Shown here: one piece after another, positions 54,022-63,300 of the stretch
Position numbering within the stretch: position 1 is the first letter of the stretch
Layout of the letters: the number at the start of each line of letters is the position of its first letter
Assembly: GCA_016721465.1 (NCBI GenBank)
Contig: JADKIA010000015.1
Span: 124,001 to 188,000 of the forward strand
Direction of reading: 5' to 3'
Origin: Ideonella sp.
Lineage (GTDB): Bacteria > Pseudomonadota > Gammaproteobacteria > Burkholderiales > Burkholderiaceae_C
Length of the DNA: 64,000 bases
The notes under the pieces: model-generated
What the model saw: the letters and a program-made list of their open reading frames with translations, nothing else
Told to the model about the DNA's origin: nothing
Database searches by the model: none
Program-made: the position numbers and the translations under genes

Positions 54022-55556
54022 CTACCGGGCCGATTGCGCGAGCTTGCCCCGATCTGCAGCGACTTTTTCAATCTGAGAGCGGTACACCGAGCACTCGCAT
54101 CGGGTGTCGACACTCGTCCTCAGTGCAGCGCCACTTTTCGGTCCGATGAACATGCTCTCTAGTTGGAAGTGCTGCGTCGTCTGCGCTTGCTTGAAGTAAA
54201 GGGACTTCAGTGCCTCCGTCATCACAAGGGTGGCCGACATTGCGGCAACGAAGGGCGCTGACGGCCGGAAACCAGCCGCGAGGTTCATCCCCACCCGACG
54301 CGCCTGCGCCTCGGCAATCGTGGCGCAGACGGTGCGACCCAGTTGCTGTTGCTCCTTCAGCCAGGGACGCAGCTCTGGTCTCGCGGCGGCAATGTCGCCG
54401 TCGGTCAACCCGCGACCGTGGTCTGCCGCCAGAGTCGCTTCGCTCAGGCCGGTGGCGGCTGACTGCACCGCTATGGCACTCGATGCGGCTTGTTTGAACC
54501 CACAGCGCATGCACGCCCAGCGAGGACGGTCGAGTCGGTGCACCCGGACCGCCGCGCCGACGGCGTTGATGCCGCCGTCTACCAGCACCGACGGCCACAA
54601 CAGCTGTGTATCGCGCCGAGCCTCGACGTCGTCCAGCGCGTTGAGCACAAGCTCCGTCGCCATCGTGCGAAGTGCCGAACCACGAGCCGCGTCGGCGATG
54701 GCCGACTGCTCAAAGCTGACATTCACGCCGCCGTCGCGGAGGACCTGGGCGAGCCTCTGTGCCTTTGAGGTACCCATCCACGCCAGGTTGTCCAACAGCA
54801 CGCAGGTGCCGAGGTTCTCCACCGCGAACGCCTGCTTGTCGACGATGTGCACCCGGCCTCGCAACTGCAGCTGCAAATGAGCAGCACCATGGCGTTGCCG
54901 ATGGCGCCGGCGCCCACCACAAGGGTGTCTGGCAGATGCATCGCCGCCGGTAGTTCAGGCCCCTGCGTACGGTCGTCCGCACTCAGGTTGTAGAGCGAGA
55001 ACTCGGTCGACTCGAGTGGCGGCGCCTGCTCGGCGTTGATGCCGTAGACCCTCTTGAAGACCTCAGAGACGCCGAGTGTCGCCGCCGCCATCGCACCCAG
55101 TGGGTTGCTCAAGGTCGTGTCGCCGTTCAGCCGGCCGGGCTTCGAGGAGACGCGCGCCAGCCAGCCGTTGGAGTTGATGGTGGTCCAGCGTGAGTCCCCT
55201 GGGACGACTGCTCCCACGTTCAACACGGCATGGGCTGGCGCGGCGGAGGTCCCCTCCGGTTTCACCAAGACCTCGACAGAGCCGATGCTCCATAGCGTGC
55301 CGGCGAGCTCTCGCACATCGTTTTCGAGCGAACCCAGGCCGTCGGGCAGGACGACGCGCAGTCGCCCCACGATGCGCGACAGGAGCCGCATGGCGTTGAG
55401 CAGGCACCATGCGCCATTTCGGGTGGCCAGCGTTTCGCGTTCGCCCGTCAGGACAACGACGCGCGAGAGGACCTCGGACTCATCGAGGGGTGTTCCCTGG
55501 AGCCCTCTGGCAACGCCCATAGTCCGGCTGACAGCCAGATGGAAATCGGCGCTCAT
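54022..55556 (-). CDS. E1-like ubiquitin-activating enzyme (ThiF fold), frame broken once
   Basis: About 511 aa if the frame is repaired. The active adenylation half begins with the nucleotide loop VVGAGAIGNAMVLL (around residue 210), then GRVHIVDKQAFAVENLGTC. A zinc-type set is formed by CMRCG and the late CECS. RTVCATIAEAQARRVG holds a candidate catalytic cysteine. The first 200 residues look like a second, inactive copy of the fold: NPLGAMAAATLGVSEVFKRV parallels FVAAMSATLVMTEALKSLY in the second half. Its ATG overlaps the JAMM gene stop. One T appears missing from a T-run at 54874-54878, splitting the frame. Role: activates the Ubl C-terminus. Confidence 0.85.
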
Positions 55557-56065
55557 TGCGCGACCTCCAGGTCGATGCGCTGAACCCGTGCTGCGATGGT
55601 CTCGACCCGCGCGGCAACCTCTGCGCCAGGCAGTCGCCGGTAGTCGCCTGCCTCGAACGCATGCACGCCGCACGCCTGCAGACCGTAGCCGCTGCGCTGG
55701 GCATAGTGCGGATACACCACAGACAGGTAGCCCTGCACTCGGATGCCGAGTTCTCGGTCGACATCAGAGAGCCCAACATGGTGCCCAGGATGGGAGTGAA
55801 TCTGCCCGACGAGGTACGTGCCGAGTTCCTCGGCGATATCACTCAGGCGGTTCATTGCCTGGTACGACAGACGAATCTGCAGTGGCGCGGTCTGCAAGCC
55901 GGCGCCGCGGAGCGCGACGACGTGCGTGATGTCCACTTCGAGGTCATGCTGGACCCCAAGCCACATCGCCAGGCCCTCGTGCCCCTTGGCCCCGCATGGC
56001 TGCATGATGCGGACAGACTCTGCGAGCAGGTCCGCGGGCAATCTCCATTTCAGGTCGTTGGTCAT
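55553..56065 (-). CDS. JAMM/MPN (JAB) isopeptidase
   Basis: 170 aa. A complete JAMM zinc-protease motif is present: Glu30 (HEGLAMWLG), His90, His92, Ser100 and Asp103 in IHSHPGHHVGLSDVD, matching H-x-H-x7-S-x2-D exactly. Start at ATG 56065, overlapping the E2-like gene stop (ATGA); its own stop overlaps the E1 start. Expected role: trimming or removing the Ubl from targets. Confidence 0.9.
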   Translation of the reverse strand: MTNDLKWRLPADLLAESVRIMQPCGAKGHEGLAMWLGVQHDLEVDITHVVALRGAGLQTAPLQIRLSYQAMNRLSDIAEELGTYLVGQIHSHPGHHVGLSDVDRELGIRVQGYLSVVYPHYAQRSGYGLQACGVHAFEAGDYRRLPGAEVAARVETIAARVQRIDLEVAQ

Positions 56066-56496
56066 GAGGCTCTCCCTTGGTACGAGTTGTCGAGCGCGAA
56101 CTGCAGGCTGAGCAGCGCGAACTGCACGGGGGCCTCGACCCGCGGATACATGCCTGCGGCCGTCCACTCCGGATGCAGGCTGTGCCCCTCGGCGGTCCAC
56201 GGCAGACAGGCGTCGAGAGAACCAGGGCGGAACCCGAAGCACTGCGGCCACGTCGCGCTGCGGTTGTCGGCGCCTGTGGTCAGGTCGACGAACTTGAGCG
56301 ATGGCGGCTTGAACAGATCAGTCCACCGCAGACGCGCCTTGAAGAGCTCGCTGGGCGCCAGGCGCGGATGCATGACGGCTGTCACCCCGAGCGGAACGCT
56401 AGCGTCCCGCTCGAGGTTCCAGCGGCCGGCCTCCGGCAGCGCGCGCGCCTCTTCAAACTGGCGCTCGAAGAGCGCAAGCTCGAAGTCGGTCGCCAT
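56062..56496 (-). CDS. E2-like ubiquitin-conjugating protein
   Basis: 144 aa. The pattern DLFKPPSLKFVDL (residues 60-72), followed by SLDACLPWT with Cys97 and GHSLHPEW, fits the E2 order of a proline-rich strand, a catalytic cysteine preceded by a small turn, and a tryptophan. Cys86 (WPQCFG) is a second candidate. The assignment rests on this pattern and on the neighbours (Ubl 4 nt upstream, JAMM overlapping downstream). Confidence 0.7.
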   Translation of the reverse strand: MATDFELALFERQFEEARALPEAGRWNLERDASVPLGVTAVMHPRLAPSELFKARLRWTDLFKPPSLKFVDLTTGADNRSATWPQCFGFRPGSLDACLPWTAEGHSLHPEWTAAGMYPRVEAPVQFALLSLQFALDNSYQGRAS

Positions 56497-56500
56497 GGCC

Positions 56501-56815
56501 CTACCCCTGAACGAACTGCTCGAGCAGCGTCAGCAGCAGCGTCCGCTTGCCATCCGACAACTCACCGACGGTGACGTTGACGTTGGTCTGGATGACGCCG
56601 TCGTCCGCAAAGACGTACTCTTTGCGTCCGCCGTTGACGTCGCCCTCGGCAAGCCCGAAGTACTGCAGCACGCGCGGCTTCAGCGCGGCCAGGGTCTCGC
56701 CATCGTCGACACGCGGTTCGACGTATGGCCGAGGTGAGGCGAGGTAGCGAACCCTCAGGAGAAGGGTCGCGAGGGGGCGTGCGAGTTCATCGCCCGCGGT
56801 TTCGGTCGAGTTCAT
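56501..56815 (-). CDS. Ubiquitin-like protein with C-terminal glycine
   Basis: 104 aa, first gene of the four-gene operon. The order of predicted strands and helix (LLLRVRYL, ETLAALKPRVLQYFGL, KEYVFADDG, RTLLLTLLEQFVQG) fits a single beta-grasp domain. It ends in Gly with no extra residues, so the C-terminus would be ready for adenylation by the E1. Sequence similarity to known families is weak by eye; the C-terminal glycine and the operon make the case. Confidence 0.75.
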   Translation of the reverse strand: MNSTETAGDELARPLATLLLRVRYLASPRPYVEPRVDDGETLAALKPRVLQYFGLAEGDVNGGRKEYVFADDGVIQTNVNVTVGELSDGKRTLLLTLLEQFVQG

Positions 56816-56873
56816 GTCAAAACTCCAGGAAAAGGATGGGTACCGCCGGTGGCCTGTCCGGCGTGGACGTTCC

Positions 56874-56902
56874 TTGACACTGCAGAGCTCGATGCCGACA
56901 AT
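56874..56902 (+). promoter_or_regulatory. Promoter of a candidate small RNA
   Basis: A perfect -35 TTGACA (56874-56879), a 17-nt spacer and GACAAT (56897-56902; 4 of 6). It faces away from the Ubl gene on the + strand, where no gene follows. Confidence 0.55.
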
Positions 56903-56908
56903 CGCGGG

Positions 56909-56984
56909 CGCTAACCAGGGCGAACTGTTTCGGCAGTGAGTCCCCAGCGGTCGGGTACTCCGGTATTCGGCCGCTTTCTTTTTT
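56909..56984 (+). ncRNA. Candidate small RNA opposite the Ubl operon leader
   Basis: About 75 nt from the predicted start to the T tail. It ends in a strong intrinsic terminator: a 13-bp stem (56946-56958 with 56963-56975, some G-U pairs) and a T-rich tail (TTTCTTTTTT). It lies in the 236-nt gap between the HigA-like gene and the Ubl gene, antisense to any transcript entering the Ubl operon from upstream. The sequence supports promoter and terminator; the function is inference. Confidence 0.5.
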
Positions 56985-57051
56985 CCGGGTCGTCAGAGCT
57001 CCTCTTCAGGCGAATCGATGACTGTTTGCATGGTCTATCGGTCCCCGGCTC

Positions 57052-58287
57052 TCAGGCCAGTTGGTCCTCGAAGTACTGGCTGACGCTCCCCGCTGAGCTG
57101 ATGAGGCTCGCGAGCAGGCGCCAGTTGCCAGTCACGTGACGCAGGCGCCCCGCAACGATGGCGGGGTGGACCCCAGCCTCACGCGCAAGGATCAACGCAT
57201 CGTCGACCGAGTGCGTGCTGCGCACCGCTGCGCGCTCCCACAGCTGGGTCGGAATGAGCGCTTCGCGAGCTCCTTCGTCCGCCTGCTCTTCCTCGGCGCG
57301 CTCCAGGCGAGTCTTGTCTTCGAGGTTGTCAGCGATGAAGGCATGCCCAGGCCGCAGGTGCTTGCCGACGTGGACCAACTCGTGGAGCAGCGCGAACCAG
57401 AAGTTGTCGACGCGGTCATGCCGCAGCGTCAACCCGATGACCGGCAGCGTCCCCTCGAGCATGGCAGCGCCGTCGAGGTAGGTCTTCTTGAAGTGCTGCT
57501 CGAAGACGAGGCAGATGCCGTGTCGGCTCAGCTGCTCCTGCGCCAGGCGCGGCCCCCCATCGAAGGCGGACAACTTGGCCACGTCGCGCAGCCAGGCGTC
57601 GGTGATGACGCCTTCCTTGTAGTGCCCGCGTGGGGGCGACTTCTTGGCCTTGCACAACACCCGGGCGCGCCAGACGATGAGCGCGTAGTGGTCCATGGAC
57701 CGGGCGCCGTTCTGATGCATCGGGGCACGCAAGCGCGCCTGCTCCGGCAAGGAGCCTCCGCAGGTCTGGTGCATGAACTCTGTCACCAGGTTCTCGGCGT
57801 CTTCGCGCAGCTCCTTGGCTGTGAACTTCCTCCCACCAAGCAGCCCACGCTCGGCCATCTCCGCGAGCGGGAACTTCGTGTAGTCGTACTGCGGCTCGTC
57901 GTCATCCAGTGACACCTGGTCGTCCGCACCGATGAGCGAGGCAGCCGGAATGCCCAGTCCCTGATGGAGGCGGCGCATCATTGCCAGAGTCAGCGGCCGG
58001 CGGCCGGCCAGAACATCGGAGACGCGCGACAGCGAGCCGATGTATGGCACGAGGTCCTTGCGGCTCAGGCGCTGCTGCTCCATCCGGAACGCGATGGCGT
58101 CGAGGGGTTGCACCGGGCATGGCTGCTGGTGCTTGCCCTCAAAGTCCGCCACCACCAGCCGCAGCAACTCGAACTCGTCTTCCTCGTCGCTGCCCGAGGC
58201 CAAGTCGGTCCTCATCAGGACGGCCAGACGAGCGAGAGCGGCCTCGTACTCGTCATGTGTCCGGATGATGCGTACTTGTGAGGTCAT
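57052..58287 (-). CDS. HigA-like antitoxin fused to ImmA/IrrE metallopeptidase
   Basis: 411 aa. Residues 8-120 are HigA-like: IRTHDEYEAALARLAVLM, then the HTH QQRLSRKDLVPYIGSLSRVS and DVLAGRRPLTLAMMRRLHQ. From about 260 it is an ImmA/IrrE-type zinc peptidase with HELVH (His302, Glu303, His306) and a later acidic stretch ERAEEEQADEGA for the third ligand. It follows the HigB-like toxin by 20 nt. The peptidase may let the antitoxin be cleaved or act on another repressor. Confidence 0.88.
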   Translation of the reverse strand: MTSQVRIIRTHDEYEAALARLAVLMRTDLASGSDEEDEFELLRLVVADFEGKHQQPCPVQPLDAIAFRMEQQRLSRKDLVPYIGSLSRVSDVLAGRRPLTLAMMRRLHQGLGIPAASLIGADDQVSLDDDEPQYDYTKFPLAEMAERGLLGGRKFTAKELREDAENLVTEFMHQTCGGSLPEQARLRAPMHQNGARSMDHYALIVWRARVLCKAKKSPPRGHYKEGVITDAWLRDVAKLSAFDGGPRLAQEQLSRHGICLVFEQHFKKTYLDGAAMLEGTLPVIGLTLRHDRVDNFWFALLHELVHVGKHLRPGHAFIADNLEDKTRLERAEEEQADEGAREALIPTQLWERAAVRSTHSVDDALILAREAGVHPAIVAGRLRHVTGNWRLLASLISSAGSVSQYFEDQLA

Positions 58288-58307
58288 GGGGTTCTCGGTG
58301 TGTCGAT

Positions 58308-58607
58308 TCAGTGACGGGCGCCCTGGGGCGCGGCATTCTGGTCAGACGCAGTCGACCAGGCTCGTTCCACAACGACGATGCCCTTGTCCAGCCGGACCAA
58401 GGTGGCCAGCTGGTACAGGCCCTGCAGCAGCCGGAACACGACAGTGCCGTCTTTGGCGACCGTTGCCGTGATGTAGCGCTCACGCACCTGGCGCAGACTT
58501 GTCCACTCGGCGTCTTCAACCTCGTGCCGCCAGGCCGTGACCAAGCCCCGGCACTCCGGGTGCTGGGCGCAGAGCGCGTCGAGGCGAAGGATGCCGGTGA
58601 GCTGCAT
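58308..58607 (-). CDS. HigB-like toxin
   Basis: About 99 aa from ATG 58607 (MQLTGILRLDALCAQHPECR). EDAEWTSLRQVRERYITATV and VVFRLLQGLYQLATLVRLDK match the HigB/RelE-type mRNA-interferase pattern. Toxin-first order with a HigA-like partner 20 nt downstream supports a hig-type system. A TTG at 58628 is an alternative start but overlaps the -10 box. Confidence 0.8.
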   Translation of the reverse strand: MQLTGILRLDALCAQHPECRGLVTAWRHEVEDAEWTSLRQVRERYITATVAKDGTVVFRLLQGLYQLATLVRLDKGIVVVERAWSTASDQNAAPQGARH

Positions 58608-58627
58608 GACAGTGGCCAGTTCAGGCA

Positions 58628-58656
58628 ACTATAGCATGGTTCCCCATATGGAGAAC
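58628..58656 (-). promoter_or_regulatory. HigBA promoter and operator palindrome
   Basis: An 18-bp dyad at 58639-58656, GTTC-N-CCATATGG-N-GAAC, lies over the spacer and -35 of a promoter whose -10 reads TATAGT on the - strand (58633-58628). This is the position where an antitoxin would bind to repress its own operon. Confidence 0.65.
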
Positions 58657-58771
58657 TATGACTCGCACTGGCAGGCCGGCAGCGGCCGTGAGCGCGACGG
58701 CTTAATGCGGTTAACTCGCCATCCAACTCGCACAAAAAGTCGACAGTTCCAAACGTCTACATAGGAGAGTC

Positions 58772-60094
58772 TTGCCGCATACAATCTCGCACGTGAACGC
58801 GCAAGCTATCCTGCAGTATGACTCGCCGCACCAGTTTGAGCCGCTGATGCCTTCGGAGGCTGCGCTCGCGCCGCTGCTTGAAGCGGCCAGCGACCTGACC
58901 CGCAAGGCCACGGCCTTGGGGACGGCCTCTGGCAAGGCGGCCCAGTCCGAATTGCGCAAGCTCTTGCGCAGCATGAACTCGTACTACACGAACCGCATCG
59001 AGGGCGAACACACCCGCCCCAGCGACATCGAGCGCGCCCTGCAACAGGACTTCTCTGCCAATGCTGACCTTGCGCGCAAGCAGCGGCTTGCGGTGGCCCA
59101 CATCCGGACAGAAGAGCTCTGCGAAGGCGAGCTGAACCGCCGGCTCGTCGAGGGCGGAGACCAGGCGACACGCTGGCTGTACTCGACCGAGGCGCTGACT
59201 TGGTTGCACCGGGAGCTTTTCCGCGACTTGCCCGCTGACGACCTCAGACTCGTCGACGGCAGTGTCATGGTGCCCGGCGAGGTACGACAGCGGGGCGTGG
59301 CCATCGGTCGGCACGAAGCGCCGACCTGGGAGTCGCTACCGCGCTTCCTGGAGCGCTGGCAGCAGGTCTATGCGGGCACGCGACGGGGCGAGGCCTCGGT
59401 GGTCGCGCTGGCCGCCGCGCATCACCGCCTGGCCTGGATGCACCCGTTCCTCGATGGCAACGGCCGCGTCACGCGGCTGCACACCCACCTGCTGCTGCAT
59501 GGGTGGGGCTTGACCAGCGGGCTGTGGTCCCCGTTGCGGGGTTTTGCGCGCACCGAGGCCAGGTACAAGGCCCTGCTGCAGGCGGCAGACGAGCACCGCC
59601 GCGGTGACCTCGACGGCCGGGGCAACCTCACCCAGGCCGGACTGGTCGAGTGGATAGAGTACACGCTGGAGGTCTGCACGGACCAGGTGGAGTTCATGGC
59701 CCAGCAACTCCACGTCGGCGGCATGCGTGACCGCATCCAGGCCGCCCTGGCCTACGAGACAGCCGTGGTGAAGTCCGGTGTGCGGGAAGAGGCACTCATC
59801 CCGCTGCACTACCTCTTCGCCACGCAGGGTGAGCTGGGCCGCGCCGACTTCAAGGCGATGACCGGCCTGGGTGAACGTGTCGCTACGTCTCTGCTGTCGG
59901 CCTTGCTGCACCGCGGGTTCCTGGCGACGGACTCCAGCTACGGGAGCCTGCGTTTTGCCATCCCACGCCACGCGCTGAGGTTCTACTTCCCGGCGTTGTG
60001 GCCCGAGGCCGAACAAGACCAGGCCTTGCTCGAAAGCGAGGTCGGCCTCGGTAGCCCCTCACGCAGCTCGTCCAGGCGAAAGCCTCCGGGTTGA
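58772..60094 (+). CDS. Fic-domain AMP-transferase, self-inhibited class II
   Basis: 440 aa from a TTG at 58772 behind AGGAG; GTG 58793 is an alternative. The Fic motif HPFLDGNGRVTRL starts at His224. The inhibitory helix TNRIEG (73-78, with Glu77) matches (S/T)xxxE(G/N) and lies N-terminal to the Fic core, as in class II Fic proteins. The C-terminal part contains a winged-helix-like segment (GRADFKAMTGLGERVATSLL). Divergent from higBA. Confidence 0.9.
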   Translation: MPHTISHVNAQAILQYDSPHQFEPLMPSEAALAPLLEAASDLTRKATALGTASGKAAQSELRKLLRSMNSYYTNRIEGEHTRPSDIERALQQDFSANADLARKQRLAVAHIRTEELCEGELNRRLVEGGDQATRWLYSTEALTWLHRELFRDLPADDLRLVDGSVMVPGEVRQRGVAIGRHEAPTWESLPRFLERWQQVYAGTRRGEASVVALAAAHHRLAWMHPFLDGNGRVTRLHTHLLLHGWGLTSGLWSPLRGFARTEARYKALLQAADEHRRGDLDGRGNLTQAGLVEWIEYTLEVCTDQVEFMAQQLHVGGMRDRIQAALAYETAVVKSGVREEALIPLHYLFATQGELGRADFKAMTGLGERVATSLLSALLHRGFLATDSSYGSLRFAIPRHALRFYFPALWPEAEQDQALLESEVGLGSPSRSSSRRKPPG

Positions 60095-60337
60095 CCACGC
60101 CGTTGTCGAGGAATGAGCCCGCGACGGCGTGGACCGACAGGCTTCGAGCCGAGGGACACCGTTCGATAGCTTCCAGCAGAGGAAGGTCTGTGAGTGGGCT
60201 TAAGGTGACGAACGTCCGGTTCGTGACGTCATCGCCCTTTCGCCCCGGCGTCAGCGATGACCGCTGCAAAGCGGTACTGCACAGCCATACGCGGGCAGCT
60301 GCCCTCGCGCGCCATCAACGAGTGCGCGCCAAGTCTT

Positions 60338-63300
60338 TCACCTCGATGTGGCAGTTAGGGGCCCGCGACTTTTCGGGCCAGCACTGATGGCCTCGCGGGC
60401 AATCTCGGCATACATCAGCGTCCTGGCCAGCCATATTCCGCAACCCTGCCCATCCGAATCGAAGATCTTCAATCCAAGCCAGCGTGAGTATCCGACCGCA
60501 GACTCCAAGGAGCGTGGCCGAATGCACCAGACCAAGGAAGACCCGTACGGTCCGAGTTGATCACAAGCCCATGCTGGGAGGTCGTGATCCAATGCGTTTG
60601 CCCGGCGAAGGCAGACTCGAACGCGAGCAGGTTCAATCCCCAGTGCCCGCAGAAATTCGACGTAAGTTCGCAACGGATCGGGTTCAGTGAACGCGATGTC
60701 GTGAACGTCCCTGGTGTAGTGCTGCAGATGCAGCCGAACACCCGTCATGCAGAGTCGGGCGTCCCGCTCGAATAGCTCGTGGGCGCTGTCGAACAACTCA
60801 TTCGCCATCGCTCTCTGCGACACGCCGAGGCGACCGCGCGGTGGGCAGCAGGTCGTCCCGAGGTTGGGAGCGAGCGCCGCCTGCAGTGGTTCACCAAACA
60901 GTGGCCCTAGCTCGGCGGAGGTCCTCACCATTCGATCCAGTTGATCGGGTGTGATCCCGAAGCAGTCGGCGATGGTGGCCGCCGGCTGGCCGCTCTCGAG
61001 GTAGGCTGCCAACACCGACCGCACCTTGTCTCGATTCCATCGAGGCGATGACATCTCGAGCGGATCGTGTACAGGCCAGGCAGGTTGCACCGGCACCAGC
61101 GTGGCCAAAGTCGCCTCTCGAGTCGCCTCAACGAGGCTTCCAAGGGAGCGCGCAAGTCGGTCATGGGCAGTGGACTTGGGCAGACCGGAGGCCGCCACCA
61201 ACACGCCGCGTTGTAGTTCAGGGCAATGCTGCTGCACGGCTTCGAACTGCAGCAAGTCAACGATGTGCGTGTAGTGCGCCAGCGTGATGGCCGGCGACAG
61301 GTGGCCCATGAGACGGCAAAGGAGATAGAGACTTCTTCTTTCGGGGCCACTGTGGCGAGCCAGGAGATGCTGCCGCATGCGCCTTCCTAGGCGGAGCCAG
61401 GCAACCGTTGCGGGCCACTGGTTCAGAAGTGCTGGCAGGGCCAGGCTCTCTGCGGCCGACAGGGCCAGGCACGTCCAGCTGCAGAACATGTGGCGCAGCG
61501 CGTAAGGCCGAATCGATGGATCTCCGGTGGCTTGTCGGAGCAGAACGCTGATGTGGCGAAGCAGCACCTTCGCCCTGGCTTGTGCATCGGGCCATTTGCC
61601 CAGATGCAGCAGGGGAGCCCGCTGACGCTCTTCGTCCGAAAGGTGTTGGACCTCCGCCAGGCGGCGATCCAACCAGCGCCGAATCAGGTGACGCTCCTTC
61701 GAAGTCAGGAAAGACGAGAGCGGTACGCGCCGCTCAGCGTTGTCGGACTTGAGGGGCCGCTCGGCGTGCGGCCGCACGAGCAACTCGAGGCCTTTGACGT
61801 CGGTCAGGTCCACCAGCCGCAGGCCAAGCCACTCGGTGGGTCGAAGTCCGCTGCGCCCTGCGAGCGTCATCGCGACCAGTAGCACCTCACGCTCGTCGGG
61901 AGGAATGGCCGGCTCGACGCCCAGTCGCGCCAGTTCCAGGGCGCCCTCGAAGTGATCGAGCGTCAGGATCCTGGCATCGACGCGAGGTCCATCGTCGCCA
62001 TCAATTCCTTCGTCGTCGTACCAAGCGCGTTGCGTCTCCGCGCCATCGGAGAGCAGATTCTCCAAATTGGAGACCATGGCAGCGAGGTCACGCGACGCGA
62101 CCTCGTCGCCTGCTTCGTGCATCAACTTGCGCAGTCGATCGCGGCGCTCCTGAGGGGCGATGGCACCGGGCCAGGTGCCACCAAACTCCTTGAGAAGGTG
62201 GGGCACCAGGCGAAGCAGGTTTCTGCCGACGCCGCGCGCCGTGCGGTCCGTGAGATCTGGCGCCGAAGATGAGCCTTGATCAAAGTTCGTTGCCAGCCAA
62301 CCGACATACAGCTGCGCTGTCGGTTGACTGTCAAGCCGCAGGCGCAGCTGATCGAGATCCTCGGTTGCCCGCAAGGTGTCGTCGCTGTCAAGCAGGAATT
62401 TCAGGTCCGCAAGCCAGGGATGGGCAGCGACGACATCGTCGATGAGCGGGTCGATTTCGCGATCGGCCTCTTCGCTGCTCCCGCTGACCGATGCAGACTC
62501 ATGGGCGACTTCCTGAACGGGCGCCGGCGCGGTCAGCTCAGGCACGTCGGTCTGCGGCGCAACCGGTTCAGCCGGCAGGCGACCTTGCACCGGCAAGGAC
62601 AGCAGGTCGCACCTGAAGATGCGTGACCAGCAATCGGGCCGTAGCGCTTCGGTGGCGAGACCGCGCTGCATCGCCTGCACTAAGAACTGCGGACAACGAG
62701 TCGACCAGTGGGTCCGTGCCGCTCTGAATATCGGACTCCAGCTGCGGGGGATCCATTCAGCCGCGACGCCCTCGTGCAGCAGCAGATCCCGCATCGGCTG
62801 ACGAAGTTCGTTCAGGCCCACAGGCCCAGGCATCGTTGGCATCCGGAGATAGAGCAGTTCGGTCAGGGTGTCCGGGAACCAGTACCGTGTCTGTGTGCCA
62901 CCGGCCAGCGACGACGGCAGCGTGAAGCGAAAGTACCCGTGGCCTTCTGCCGTGCCGATGCAACGGTTTCCCTCGCCTGAGATCTCCTCCAGCCAGCGGC
63001 GAAGCATCGTCCGGTCCAGCATCATCCCGCCGGTGATGGCCGAGATCGCAAGGGCCGCGCACCATTCCAGAGGTCGCGGCTGGCGTTCCGTCAAGCGCAG
63101 GACCCAGCGTGTCAGCGCCTCGCGCCAGGCGCCCAATGCGGATAGCGACCAGGTGTTGCGCGCCCCGAAAACGCTGGGCATCTCCGCGCTGACGTAGGCA
63201 AGACGCGTCAAGGCGATGTCATGGCCGGCAGCGCGCAGGCGTCGCTCGGCGCCATGGAGTAGCCGAAGCCAGTGCATGACGTTGAGTCTTGTCAGGCGGC

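Noticed and set aside
59883..60269. - strand frame overlapping the fic 3' end (TNRTFVTLSPLTDLPLLEAI)
   Set aside because: The first part looks protein-like and may be a remnant, but it has only a TTG start, no ribosome-binding site, and runs into fic antisense sequence.
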